DNA of 64,000 nucleotides. It comes from BPGX01 sp035405785 (lineage in GTDB: Bacteria > Bacteroidota > Bacteroidia > B-17B0 > Aurantibacillaceae). The notes under the pieces are model-generated. The model searched no databases. It saw only the letters and a list, made by a program, of their open reading frames with translations, and was not told where the DNA came from. Shown one piece after another: positions 34,955 through 44,637 of the stretch (position 1 is the stretch's first letter; each line of letters opens with the position of its first letter). The stretch spans positions 62,001-126,000 of the forward strand of contig DAONJS010000001.1 in the NCBI GenBank assembly GCA_035405785.1, written 5' to 3'. The position numbers and the translations under genes are program-made.

Positions 34955-35356
34955 TACTAAAAATTGATGGGACAAATTAAATGAATTTAAATTTATGAAA
35001 CACTATAATAGTTTTTTTAGTGATTGTTGATTTAAGAAATTCTAAAACTGCATAAAAATTTTTAGAAAAGAATGAGTCAACTCAAAACTCATGTTATTAT
35101 TCAGCACTATATTTTTTAAATACTGACGATAAATGTCAGTATGCTGACTGATTAACGTCAGCACACAAAGATACACAAAGAAAACTACAAAGTTCGCAAA
35201 GAAGAATTTATAGATGTATTAAATCTTTGTGCCCTTTGTGTTAAAAAAAAACTTGGCGGCCTTTGTGTTTTATTAGTTTTCATTTTTATATGCTTAGCTG
35301 AATAGTAACAAACTTATAACTAAAAATTAAAAACTAAAAACTAAAAACTCAAATGG
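34955..35356. other. 402-bp intergenic repeat region
   Basis: No gene. It contains a GACG-stem repeat (35122-35162), CACAAAG/CTTTGTG repeats (35164-35280; e.g. cacaaagatacacaaag, ctttgtgccctttgtg and cctttgtgttt), the 15-bp end sequence CTGAATAGTAACAAA (35298-35312) shared with the REP element, and tandem 'actaaaa' copies (about 35320-35350). Confidence 0.7.
35122..35162. repeat. GACG-stem dispersed repeat
   Basis: actgacgataaatgtcagt (35122-35140) and gctgactgattaacgtcagc (35143-35162) are two adjacent inverted repeats with CTGAC/GTCAG arms. Related units occur at 24975-25020, 25226-25275, 46121-46162 and 50632-50650. Confidence 0.7.
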
Positions 35357-36694
35357 TTAGTGTTTAATCCATCTCACAATTTCTTTCCATGTTGCTTTTT
35401 TACCATACATTAAAATACCTGTGCGATAAATTTTAGCAGAAAGTTTTGTCATTAAGAAAAATGAAATGTATAAAATAATTAACGAAAGCAATATCTCCCA
35501 AAAGGGTACTCCAAAAGGCAAGCGAGCCATCATTACTATTGGAGAGGTGAAGGGTATAAATGACGCCCAGTATGAAAGCGAAGTATCGGGATTGCTAATC
35601 ATTTTAGCTGCGATAAAATAACCCACCATTAAAAGTAATGTAACAGGTAAAGTAAATTGTTGAGCATCGGTTTCAGAGTCAGCCGCACTACCAAGAGCCG
35701 CTAATAAAGCACTGTAAAATAAGTATCCACCAATAAAATAAAAGAAAAAGCTAATGGCTATTTCATAAAAATTTAATTTGTCAATTTGTTTAAGCAATTC
35801 AAAAGCTTCTAATTCACCTTGAAAATTTTGCAGTTGTTCCCAATTTGCTTCAACTCCTTTTTCATAAACCACTTTCTGTTGCTTTAAAAACTTTTGATAA
35901 TCTTCTCTAACACCACTCATCAAAGTAACAGAAACAATTGATACTAACACGAAAGACATAATGCTCATAATGATAAATTGTCCAATACCTAATATAGCAA
36001 TGCCAATAATTTTCCCCATCAATAATTGAAAAGGACGAATAGAAGACACAATCACTTCTACGACACGATTATTTTTTTCTTCAATAACACTTTTAAATAA
36101 CATCATTCCATACATTGTGATAAACATAAACATTAAAAACGCAGACAAAAATCCTAATATGCTCATAAATGCTGTGATTTGTTCAGAGTGTTCACCTTTT
36201 TCATTGACCTTTTCTGTAATGATTTTAACTTGTTGCCTTGCACTATTAATGGTTTGCGGATTGATATTATTGGCTAACAATTTATGTTCAAAAAGTAATT
36301 TTTCAATTTGAGATTTTATCATTGTTTGAAATGCAAGTCCTGGTGTTTTTTTGTAAAAAATTTTCACTGTGCCTCCTGCTCCTTCTATTATATTATGCGG
36401 AATGTATAATAAAACATCTACATCATTACGATTTAATTTATCTAAACATTTTTCAAGTGAATTATTAGAGTACAAAAAACTAATATAATTATTGCCTTGC
36501 AATTTTCCAACAAAAAATTGAGTTTCATCTGCTACTAAAACATTGTAATTAGTTTCTTCTTCTGTGCTTAGCCAAAACATTAAAGCTACAAAACCTGCAA
36601 TAATAAAAGGAGTTAAAAAGGTCATTAAAATGAATACCTTATTAGAAATTTTTCTTTTTATTTCAAAACTTAAAACCAAAAATATCTTTTTCAT
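35357..36694 (-). CDS. ABC-2 type transporter permease (NatB-like)
   Basis: A 445-residue membrane protein. One helix near residues 18-40 is followed by a large extracytoplasmic domain (about 45-165) and then five or six helices. 'EEKNNRVVEVIVSSIRPFQLLMGKIIGI' near 207-234 is the signature of ABC-2 permeases of the NatB/YhaP type. It would export Na+, a peptide or a lipid-like substrate with an ATPase partner. That ATPase is usually adjacent and upstream; here the upstream neighbour is the divergent T9SS gene, so the ATPase must be elsewhere or the permease is an orphan. Confidence 0.88.
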   Translation of the reverse strand: MKKIFLVLSFEIKRKISNKVFILMTFLTPFIIAGFVALMFWLSTEEETNYNVLVADETQFFVGKLQGNNYISFLYSNNSLEKCLDKLNRNDVDVLLYIPHNIIEGAGGTVKIFYKKTPGLAFQTMIKSQIEKLLFEHKLLANNINPQTINSARQQVKIITEKVNEKGEHSEQITAFMSILGFLSAFLMFMFITMYGMMLFKSVIEEKNNRVVEVIVSSIRPFQLLMGKIIGIAILGIGQFIIMSIMSFVLVSIVSVTLMSGVREDYQKFLKQQKVVYEKGVEANWEQLQNFQGELEAFELLKQIDKLNFYEIAISFFFYFIGGYLFYSALLAALGSAADSETDAQQFTLPVTLLLMVGYFIAAKMISNPDTSLSYWASFIPFTSPIVMMARLPFGVPFWEILLSLIILYISFFLMTKLSAKIYRTGILMYGKKATWKEIVRWIKH

Positions 36695-36890
36695 CTGAAA
36701 TTATTTATTTGTTTTTATGAATAGATGGAACTCTACGAGTGCAAAGTTAGGAAATAAATTAGATATAAAGTTTTTACTACATAATGTTTAAAATAAAAAT
36801 AATTAACATAAAAATTTATTAAAAGTGTTAATAATCAAAGTAATTCATCGTATTCGTCTAAATTTTTGAAAATATCATCAAACTATTATT

Positions 36891-36898
36891 TATGTTTG
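36891..36898 (+). promoter_or_regulatory. -7 promoter box of the T9SS beta-helix gene
   Basis: TATGTTTG is an exact match. A TTG at 36866-36868 lies 22 bp upstream, within the accepted spacing. The first in-frame ATG (36892) is inside this box, so translation should begin at 36922. Confidence 0.65.
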
Positions 36899-36921
36899 TG
36901 CCCTATTCTAAAATAAAATCT

Positions 36922-39900
36922 ATGATTAAGAAAAATTTACTTACAAGTTTAGCAGTTGGAAGTGCATTGATGATAAGCACATCATTATTCGCACAATTAA
37001 GCGGAACATACACCATTCCCGGCACTTACACATCTGTTGCTGCAATTGTTGCAGATTTAAATGCTCAAGGTATAAGTGGTCCTGTTACAATTAATATCGC
37101 TGCCAGTTATACCGAAAATGTGCCTGTTGGCGGTATAAAATTAACGGCTACTGGTACAGCCGCCAATCCTATTATTTTTCAAAAAAGCGGTTCAGGTGCA
37201 AATCCAAAATTAATTGCATCTTATGCAGGAACAGGCACACCTGGTAGTGCAGTACAAGATGGAATTTTTGCACTTGTTGGAAGTGATTATGTCACAATAG
37301 ATGGTATTGACCTTGAAGATATGAACTCATCTAATCCAGCCACAATGGAATATGGTTATGGATTTTTCAAAGCCAGTGCTACTGATGGTTGCCAAAATAA
37401 TACTATTAAAAATTGTGTGATAAAATTAAGTAATGTAAATAATGCTACTTCAACTGGTCCATCACAAAATGGTTCAAAGGGTATTTCTTTTTACAATGCT
37501 ACAAATACCGCGATGACTACTGCGCTCACCATTACTGCTCCTTCCGGTTCTCATTCAAATAATAAAATTTATTCTAATACTATTACAAATTGTAATGTTG
37601 GTATTAGTTTGTATGGTTACAACGACAGTAGTCCTTATGCTAATGCTGATATGAATAATGATATAGGTGGAAATAGTCCATCAACTGGAAATACTATCAT
37701 TAACTTTGGTGGAGGTGGAACTAACCAATCTTATGGTATATATGCTATATATCAATGGAATTTAAATGTTTCAAATAACTTATTAAATAATAATCCAACT
37801 AATAGTATTTCTAATCATACAGGAACATTTTACGGAATAATGTTTAGCACAGCTAATAATGCTAACATTTCAATTTTAAATAATACTGTTACAATCCAAA
37901 GCGGAGCCACAACATCTCAGTTGGCATGCATTTATTCATCAGCAGGAGGTTCAGGTACTACAAATACAGTAGTAATTAGTGGTAATGTTATTTCTTCTAC
38001 CTATACCACTGCTACTTCAGGAACATATTATGGAATCTATAATGGGGCCACCGCGGCAAATTTATTTATTAATAACAACTTAATTTCCGGGCATACTTAT
38101 GGAAGTGGAACCGCATCTGGTAGTAATAATATGATTTACAATGCTTCTACTATTTCTAATGCTCTTACAATAAATTCCAATACAATAACAAATGTAAATT
38201 ATAACGGAACAGGTTCTTTATATTTATGTTACAATAGTAATGGAACGTCATCATATAGTTTTAATAATAATTTAATCTCTAATATTACAAGAACATCTTC
38301 AGCATCTGGAACTATTTATGGACTTTACAATTTTGGAGGACCTTCAGGTGGAACTGTTTCATTATCTTCCAATACAATAACAACTGTTTCTCAAGGTACG
38401 ACTGTTTCAACTACTTTTTATGGTTTTTATCATGGCACATCAAGTACTCAAAATATAAATTGTACAAATAACATCATTTCAAATATACAAAGTGGAACAG
38501 GATCAATGTATGATATTTATATTACTTATGGAAATCTTGTAAATATAAGCAATAATAATATCAACAACATCACACACGCTGGCACCTTTGCAGGTATTTA
38601 TGGAGGAACATCAAGCACTTATACTATTTCAGCAGTCAACAACACCATTACATCAGTTAATTTATTTGGAGCAAGTTCCACAGAGTATGGTATTTATTTA
38701 GGAGCAAGTTTAGCAGGTGCATCCAATCAATGTATCAAAAATACAATTGGCAATATTACTCATAACGGAACAGGTGGTAGTTTAAGAGGAATTCAAGTTA
38801 CAACTGCTGCTGATAATCAAATAATAAACAATATAGTTGGAGATTTGAAAACACCTAATATCAGCAATGCATCTGGATTGTATGGTATTTATGTAAATTC
38901 GGGTACTTCTGTAAAATTATACTACAATACAGTTCGTTTAAATGCAGTAAGTAGTGGAACTGTATTTGGAAGTTCAGCCCTTTATACATCTACAGTTTCA
39001 ACAAATGTTTATTGTTCCAATAATATCTTTATTAATAATTCTACACCAGTTGGAACAGGTTTAACAATGGCATATCAAAGAAATGGAACATCTTTAACTA
39101 ACTTTAGTGCACCTACAGACAATAATATCTATTATGCAGGTAACCCTGGTCCATCTAATTTAATATTTTATGATGGAACAAATGCTGTACAAACATTAAG
39201 TGCATATCAAACACTTGTTGCTCCTTTTGAAGCCAATTCAAAAACAGAAAATACTACCTTCATTTCAACAACTGGAGGTTCTTCTGGCTTCTTACATGTT
39301 CAACCTACGGTTTCTTCACTATCAAATAATGGCGCAGCAAATATAAGCGGAATTATTGATGATATTGATGGTGATATTCGTGCAGGAAATCCTGGTTATG
39401 CAGGAACAGGATTTGCACCAGATATTGGGGCTGATGAATATGAACCTGTCTTACCAGCTTGTTCTGGTACTCCAAATGCAGGAACTGTAACAGCTTCTAC
39501 TAATTTACTTTGTAATGGAGGAAGTGCTGTATTAACTAATACAAGTGCAACTACTGGTTCTGGAATAACTTATCAATGGCAAGTTTCTAATACAGGAGTA
39601 TCTGGTCCATATTCAAGCATACCAAGTGCTACTTTATTATCTTACACAACTCCTACACTTTCAACAGGTGTTTATTATTATCAATTAGTTGTTACTTGTA
39701 CAGCATCTGCTCTTTCAAGTACAACCGCTCCAATTTCAATTACTGTTAATCCTATACCATCTGCTACAGCAGGTATTGTCGGAAGCAACACAGTTTGTTT
39801 AGGAAGCCCAATTAACTTAACAGGCGGCTCTGATATTGGTACAACTTTTACATGGAGCGGACCTAATGGATTTACAAGTACTGTTCAAAACCCAACTATT

Positions 39901-41805
39901 TCAACATCTACATTTAGTTCAACAGGAACTTACACATTTGTCGCAACAGCAGCCAATTGTTCATCTAATCCTTCTACTGTAAATGTAGTTGTTTATTCTT
40001 TCCCTGGCGGCGTAGTGACCCCTTCTGTAATACAGCATTGTGGAGCTTCTGCTGGTGATACATTAACTATCTCAAATTTTAATTATCAACCTTCATATTC
40101 TTGTGGTTTGTCTACTGGTCCTTGTATAGGTCCAACAACCTTAATCCCAGTTGGAGTAGGTAATTACACTAACTCAACAACAGGATATCCTTCTGTGTAT
40201 GGACATTATTTCAAAAATGCTCGTCATCAGATATTGTTTACTGCATCAGAATTATTAGCAGCAGGATTACAGCCAGGCAAGATAAGTTCAATGTCATTTT
40301 CAGTAGTAAGTATTCCTTCTGGTTATCAGGGATATATTCCTGGTTTTCAAATTTCAATGAAGTGCGTACCTTCTACTTTTACAAGTGTTTCTACAACATT
40401 TGATAATTCAGGATTTACAACAGTTTATGGTCCTGTAACATACTCACCAGTTGTAGGATGGAATACGCATTCTTTCCCAGTACCTTATGAATGGGACGGA
40501 ACAAGTAATTTATTAGTTGATGTTTGTTATACACTTGATGTTACACCTCCTTATTCAAATAATCCTGTAATGAGTGCAACAACCTTGACATATAATGCTG
40601 TTGTATATTACAGAAGTGATTCTAATCCTGCTTGTGGTACAACTTTAGCAGGAACAACAAGTTCTAACAGACCTGATGTAATGTTTGAAAATTGTGGTGC
40701 AGAAAATCCTTCTACATATACTTACTCATGGTCTCCATCAGCAGGGCTATCAAGTACAAATACAATGAGCACAATAGCAACTCCAACATCTTCTACAATT
40801 TATACAGTAACCATTGATAATGGATATTGTACTAGTGTTTCAACTGCTACCATTAACATTTTCCCAAATCCAACAATTTCTGTAGTAAGTTCAAACAATC
40901 CATCATGTGAAGGTAGTAATGTAACATTAACTGCAAATGGTGCTAATACTTACACATGGAACACAGGTGCAACCACAAATACTATTGTAGATAATCCAAC
41001 ATCAACAACTACATACACTGTTGATGGCACAGATGCAAACGGTTGTAGTGCAAGTGTTACATTTACTCAAAATGTAAATCCTAATCCAACAATTTCTGTC
41101 GTAAGTTCAAATACACTATCTTGTTCAGGAAGCAATATAACATTAACTGCAAGTGGAGCCAATACTTACACATGGAACACAGGAGCAACTACAAATACTA
41201 TAATTGATAATCCAACATCAACAACTACATACACTGTTGATGGCACAGATGCAAACGGTTGTAGTGCAAGTGTAACATTTACTCAAAATGTAGTACCCAA
41301 TCCAACAATTACATCCGTAAATGTAACTGATGCTACATCACCAGGATGTGCAAATGGTTCAGCAACTGTAAATGTAACAGGCGGAACTTCACCATATATC
41401 TATACATGGAATCCAAATGTATCATCATCAAATATCGCAACGAATTTAAATGGAACATCAGGTACTGGAACAAGTTATACTGTTACTGTTGTTGATGTGA
41501 ATAGTTGCTCATCGGTTTATACCTTTACAGTAGATTGTGTAACTGGAATTGAATCAATACAGGTTAATTCGGGCATAGCAATTTATCCAAATCCAACAAA
41601 TGGACAGTTTAATGTAGTATTTGATGCCAATTTAGGAGAACAGATGGAGATGGAATTAACAGATGTAACTGGAAAAACAGTGCTTCATATAATTTCAAGA
41701 GAAGCTGTAACACCAGTAAATATAAGTGAGTTAGCGAATGGTATCTATTTTTACACAATAAAAGTTGATGGTGTAAAAGTAAGAGGAAAAGTAGTGAAGG
41801 AATAA
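36922..41805 (+). CDS. giant T9SS-secreted beta-helix protein with type A sorting domain
   Basis: A 1627-residue exported surface or secreted protein. It has a signal peptide (MIKKNLLTSLAVGSALMISTSLFAQ) and a long Asn/Gly/Ser/Thr-rich right-handed beta-helix (about 30-830) with many 'I.NN.I.NI' rungs. Next come Ig/PKD-like modules with paired cysteines (about 840-1520), including two nearly identical 72-residue repeats, a 'NGSATVNVTGGTSPYIYTWN' module, and a C-terminal T9SS type A domain (about 1535-1627: 'IYPNPTNGQFNV', 'MELTDVTGKTVL', 'LANGIYFYTIKVDG'). Likely an adhesin or polysaccharide-interacting protein; no catalytic motif is seen. A bidirectional terminator follows. Confidence 0.88.
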   Translation: MIKKNLLTSLAVGSALMISTSLFAQLSGTYTIPGTYTSVAAIVADLNAQGISGPVTINIAASYTENVPVGGIKLTATGTAANPIIFQKSGSGANPKLIASYAGTGTPGSAVQDGIFALVGSDYVTIDGIDLEDMNSSNPATMEYGYGFFKASATDGCQNNTIKNCVIKLSNVNNATSTGPSQNGSKGISFYNATNTAMTTALTITAPSGSHSNNKIYSNTITNCNVGISLYGYNDSSPYANADMNNDIGGNSPSTGNTIINFGGGGTNQSYGIYAIYQWNLNVSNNLLNNNPTNSISNHTGTFYGIMFSTANNANISILNNTVTIQSGATTSQLACIYSSAGGSGTTNTVVISGNVISSTYTTATSGTYYGIYNGATAANLFINNNLISGHTYGSGTASGSNNMIYNASTISNALTINSNTITNVNYNGTGSLYLCYNSNGTSSYSFNNNLISNITRTSSASGTIYGLYNFGGPSGGTVSLSSNTITTVSQGTTVSTTFYGFYHGTSSTQNINCTNNIISNIQSGTGSMYDIYITYGNLVNISNNNINNITHAGTFAGIYGGTSSTYTISAVNNTITSVNLFGASSTEYGIYLGASLAGASNQCIKNTIGNITHNGTGGSLRGIQVTTAADNQIINNIVGDLKTPNISNASGLYGIYVNSGTSVKLYYNTVRLNAVSSGTVFGSSALYTSTVSTNVYCSNNIFINNSTPVGTGLTMAYQRNGTSLTNFSAPTDNNIYYAGNPGPSNLIFYDGTNAVQTLSAYQTLVAPFEANSKTENTTFISTTGGSSGFLHVQPTVSSLSNNGAANISGIIDDIDGDIRAGNPGYAGTGFAPDIGADEYEPVLPACSGTPNAGTVTASTNLLCNGGSAVLTNTSATTGSGITYQWQVSNTGVSGPYSSIPSATLLSYTTPTLSTGVYYYQLVVTCTASALSSTTAPISITVNPIPSATAGIVGSNTVCLGSPINLTGGSDIGTTFTWSGPNGFTSTVQNPTISTSTFSSTGTYTFVATAANCSSNPSTVNVVVYSFPGGVVTPSVIQHCGASAGDTLTISNFNYQPSYSCGLSTGPCIGPTTLIPVGVGNYTNSTTGYPSVYGHYFKNARHQILFTASELLAAGLQPGKISSMSFSVVSIPSGYQGYIPGFQISMKCVPSTFTSVSTTFDNSGFTTVYGPVTYSPVVGWNTHSFPVPYEWDGTSNLLVDVCYTLDVTPPYSNNPVMSATTLTYNAVVYYRSDSNPACGTTLAGTTSSNRPDVMFENCGAENPSTYTYSWSPSAGLSSTNTMSTIATPTSSTIYTVTIDNGYCTSVSTATINIFPNPTISVVSSNNPSCEGSNVTLTANGANTYTWNTGATTNTIVDNPTSTTTYTVDGTDANGCSASVTFTQNVNPNPTISVVSSNTLSCSGSNITLTASGANTYTWNTGATTNTIIDNPTSTTTYTVDGTDANGCSASVTFTQNVVPNPTITSVNVTDATSPGCANGSATVNVTGGTSPYIYTWNPNVSSSNIATNLNGTSGTGTSYTVTVVDVNSCSSVYTFTVDCVTGIESIQVNSGIAIYPNPTNGQFNVVFDANLGEQMEMELTDVTGKTVLHIISREAVTPVNISELANGIYFYTIKVDGVKVRGKVVKE
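40867..41298 (+). repeat. two tandem 216-bp coding repeats
   Basis: Units at 40867-41082 and 41083-41298 each encode 72 residues starting NPTISVVSSN and ending in TFTQN plus two residues. A third partial start (NPTI) follows at 41299. The last two-thirds of the two units are almost identical at DNA level, so the duplication is recent or kept alike by conversion. Confidence 0.85.
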
Positions 41806-41831
41806 AATCTAAAGCAGAAAAAACATAAAAC

Positions 41832-41860
41832 AAAAAGGGGAGTAAAAAACTCCCCTTTTT
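41832..41860. terminator. bidirectional intrinsic terminator
   Basis: A 12-bp perfect stem AAAAAGGGGAGT / ACTCCCCTTTTT with an A5 loop. It lies between the convergent T9SS gene and the agmatinase-family gene and can serve both strands. Confidence 0.92.
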
Positions 41861-41889
41861 TATTATTAAAAAATTGAAAACAGATTTCT

Positions 41890-42951
41890 TTACTTTTGAG
41901 CAATGTTTATCATTCTGTAAAGTAAGCGGGCAGCCACATTTGCGTCCCAATCATTATCTTTTGCGGGAGATACTTCATTGATGTCAAAAGCAATAATTTT
42001 TCTTCCGCTTAAAACAATTTTTTCAACTAAATATAACACTTGTTCAGTATCAAATCCACCTGCAACAGGAGTGCCAGTATTAGGGCATAGTTTGGGGTCT
42101 AATCCATCAATATCAAAACTGATATAAACTTTCTCAGAAAGTTCATTGATGATGCGATTACATATTCTATCCCATGAATCTCCACGATATAAATCATGTT
42201 TGATATCTTTATCGTAAAAAGTTTTTACTTTTGAGTGAGTTTGTGTAATATTATATTCTTCTTCACAAAAATCTCTGATACCTACTTGAACTAATTTTTC
42301 AAGTTGATTAACTTCCTTCAAAACATTATACATAATGGAAGCGTGTGAATATTGAAATCCCTGATAAGCATTTCTTAAATCAGCATGTGCGTCAATTTGT
42401 AACAAAGAAAAATTTCCAAACTTTTTGGAAGCGGCTTTTATTAATCCTAATGGCGTTGAATGGTCGCCACCTATTAATACAACCAACTTATTTTGTTGCA
42501 GAAATTTTGTAGCAGTATTTTCAACCCATTCATTCATCCAGCCACAAGCAGCATTTATTTCTTTGAGAAGTTGTTTGCTTTGTTTTTGTGCTTGTTTTGA
42601 TTTTTTTTCTGAGAGTTGTAAATAGCGAAGGGCTTTTTTTCTTAATGTATTGCTTTTTTTTAAAATGGTTTTATTGATTTTTTCAAAATAAATTCCCTTT
42701 TTCCATGCGTCCTTTAGAAAAGGGTCAAATAAATCTACCTGATAAGATGCCTCTAAAATGGCTTGTGGCCCTTTGGCAGTGCCTGAATGATAACTTACTG
42801 TAACTTCCCATGGTACAGGAATTATAATAGTGTCGCTTTCATCGGCATTGAAAGGTAGTCCAAATATACCATCAAAAATAGCGGCATCATTTGGATTAAA
42901 AGATTCAATTTTTTTTTCTTTGGAAAGAGATAGATTTTTTTTGAGAGGCAT
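41890..42951 (-). CDS. agmatinase/arginase-family ureohydrolase
   Basis: A 353-residue binuclear manganese hydrolase. Metal-ligand motifs are 'GGDHSTPLG', 'LLQIDAHADLRNAYQG' and 'SFDIDGLDPKLCPNTGTPV'. Such enzymes release urea from agmatine, arginine or formimidoylglutamate. The length and the long Lys/Gln-rich insert (about 105-135) match the 'agmatinase family' proteins of Bacteroidota, often linked to a biosynthetic arginine decarboxylase, which is not seen here. It begins 10 bp after the RNase G stop and may be co-transcribed. Confidence 0.9.
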   Translation of the reverse strand: MPLKKNLSLSKEKKIESFNPNDAAIFDGIFGLPFNADESDTIIIPVPWEVTVSYHSGTAKGPQAILEASYQVDLFDPFLKDAWKKGIYFEKINKTILKKSNTLRKKALRYLQLSEKKSKQAQKQSKQLLKEINAACGWMNEWVENTATKFLQQNKLVVLIGGDHSTPLGLIKAASKKFGNFSLLQIDAHADLRNAYQGFQYSHASIMYNVLKEVNQLEKLVQVGIRDFCEEEYNITQTHSKVKTFYDKDIKHDLYRGDSWDRICNRIINELSEKVYISFDIDGLDPKLCPNTGTPVAGGFDTEQVLYLVEKIVLSGRKIIAFDINEVSPAKDNDWDANVAARLLYRMINIAQK

Positions 42952-42961
42952 AAGTATATTT

Positions 42962-44512
42962 TTAAACTATAATTTCTTCATCAATTTCATTAAAAAATCG
43001 GTATTCCATAAAACTGTAACTATCCATTGGCATTATTTTAATCCACTGTTTGTATTTCCATCTCCATTGATTGATTTTACTCCATAATCCTTTTGTGAGA
43101 TATGCTTCAATGTATGGATGGACAGCGAGTTTAATGTTTTTTTCTTTGAGTTCTACTATAATATAATTCAAAGTTTTTTCAATTTGATCAACAAACAAAA
43201 CGCTTGGTTGAATTTTTCCAGTGCCGCCACAACTTGGACAAACTTCAAGAACTTCTATATTTACTTCAGGTCTCAATCTTTGTCTGGTAATTTGAACTAA
43301 TCCAAATTTGCTTGGTGGAAGTATATTGTGTTTTGCTCTGTCGGACTTCATAAATTCTTTAAGTCGCTCGTAAAGAATTTTTCTGTTTTCCTGATTATAC
43401 ATGTCAATGAAGTCAATGACAATAATTCCACCCATATCTCTGAGACGCAATTGGCGTGCAATTTCTTCGGCAGCTTCTAAATTGGCTTGTAAAGCGTTTT
43501 CTTCTTGTGAAGCATTAGATTTTGCTCTGTTTCCACTATTGACATCTATTACATGCAAGGCCTCTGTGTGTTCTACAATTAAGTAAGCTCCGCTTTTTAG
43601 ATAAACAGTTTTTCCAAATAAAGATTTAATTTGTTTTTCAACGCCAAATACATCAAAAATAGGAATTTTACTATCGTATTTTTTTACAATATCTTTTTTA
43701 TCTGGAGCAATGGCTTGAACATAATTGTAAATATCTTGATATAATTGCTGATTATTTACATAAATGGCAGTAAATTGTTCGTTGAGCAAATCTCTGAGCA
43801 GAGCATTTACTCTATCCACTTCACCTAAAAGTTTTTGTGGTGGTTTTGCTTTTTTTAGTTCATGGTATATTTGGTCCCATTTAGATAGTAAATCATTAAG
43901 GTCGGCCTCAATATCGCTTAAATTCTTTCCTTCTGCTGCGGTTCTTATTATTACACCAAAATTTTTGGGTTTAATTTGCTGCATTATATTAAGCAAACGA
44001 CTTCTTTCTGTCTCATCTTTTATTTTTGACGAAATTGTAATTTTATCTATAAAAGGTATAAGAACAATATAACGACCCGGTATTGAAATTTCTGATGTAA
44101 TTCTTGGTCCCTTTGCACTAATTGGCTCTTTTGCAATTTGAACAAGAATGGGCATTCCAGGTTTTAAAACTTCATCAATTTTCCCATCTTTTTTTATATC
44201 AGGCTCATTTTTGAAGTATAATAAACTGGAAGCGTTTTGTTTATTTTTAATAGTATCTTCTGTATACTTGCAAAGGGATTTGAATTGAGGGCCTAAATCT
44301 AAATAATGTAAAAAAGCATCTTTTTCATAGCCAACATCAACAAATGCAGCATTAAGCCCTTTCATTACTCTATTTACTTTTCCTAAATAAATATCACCTA
44401 CAGAAAATTGGTTATTATTTTTTTCTTTATGAAGTTCAACCAGTTTTTTATCCTGCAATAAAGCAATTAAAACCTCATTTTTAGTGGCATTGACAATTAA
44501 TTCGTAACTCAT
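42962..44512 (-). CDS. rng: ribonuclease G/E family endoribonuclease
   Basis: A 516-residue RNase of the E/G family. It has an N-terminal S1 domain ('GDIYLGKVNRVMKGLNAAFV' near 41-60), the RNase H-like and 5'-sensor parts, the catalytic aspartates in 'IIVIDFIDMYNQENR', and the zinc link 'VCPSCGGTGKI' (Cys-Pro-x-Cys). There is no long RNase E-type degradosome tail, so it is RNase G-like. It lies downstream of the COX24-like gene with a terminator-like hairpin between, so it likely has its own promoter. Confidence 0.95.
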   Translation of the reverse strand: MSYELIVNATKNEVLIALLQDKKLVELHKEKNNNQFSVGDIYLGKVNRVMKGLNAAFVDVGYEKDAFLHYLDLGPQFKSLCKYTEDTIKNKQNASSLLYFKNEPDIKKDGKIDEVLKPGMPILVQIAKEPISAKGPRITSEISIPGRYIVLIPFIDKITISSKIKDETERSRLLNIMQQIKPKNFGVIIRTAAEGKNLSDIEADLNDLLSKWDQIYHELKKAKPPQKLLGEVDRVNALLRDLLNEQFTAIYVNNQQLYQDIYNYVQAIAPDKKDIVKKYDSKIPIFDVFGVEKQIKSLFGKTVYLKSGAYLIVEHTEALHVIDVNSGNRAKSNASQEENALQANLEAAEEIARQLRLRDMGGIIVIDFIDMYNQENRKILYERLKEFMKSDRAKHNILPPSKFGLVQITRQRLRPEVNIEVLEVCPSCGGTGKIQPSVLFVDQIEKTLNYIIVELKEKNIKLAVHPYIEAYLTKGLWSKINQWRWKYKQWIKIMPMDSYSFMEYRFFNEIDEEIIV

Positions 44513-44533
44513 AGTTGAAAATATTTAAAATAC

Positions 44534-44566
44534 AAAAAAGATCTCTAAATAATAGAGAACTTTTTT
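44534..44566 (-). terminator. terminator-like hairpin after the COX24-like gene
   Basis: AAAAAAGATCTCTA / TAGAGAACTTTTTT with a 5-nt loop and one internal mismatch. A/T runs flank both sides, so it can end transcription of the small gene before rng. Confidence 0.75.
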
Positions 44567-44637
44567 GCAAATAATAAAACATAAGAAACCACCTTAAAAT
44601 TTCTTACCTCACAAATTACAGTGAGATAAAAGATGGA

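Noticed and set aside
40867..41298. CRISPR-like or VNTR non-coding repeat
   Set aside because: The 216-bp unit is in frame and encodes a repeated Ig/PKD-like domain.
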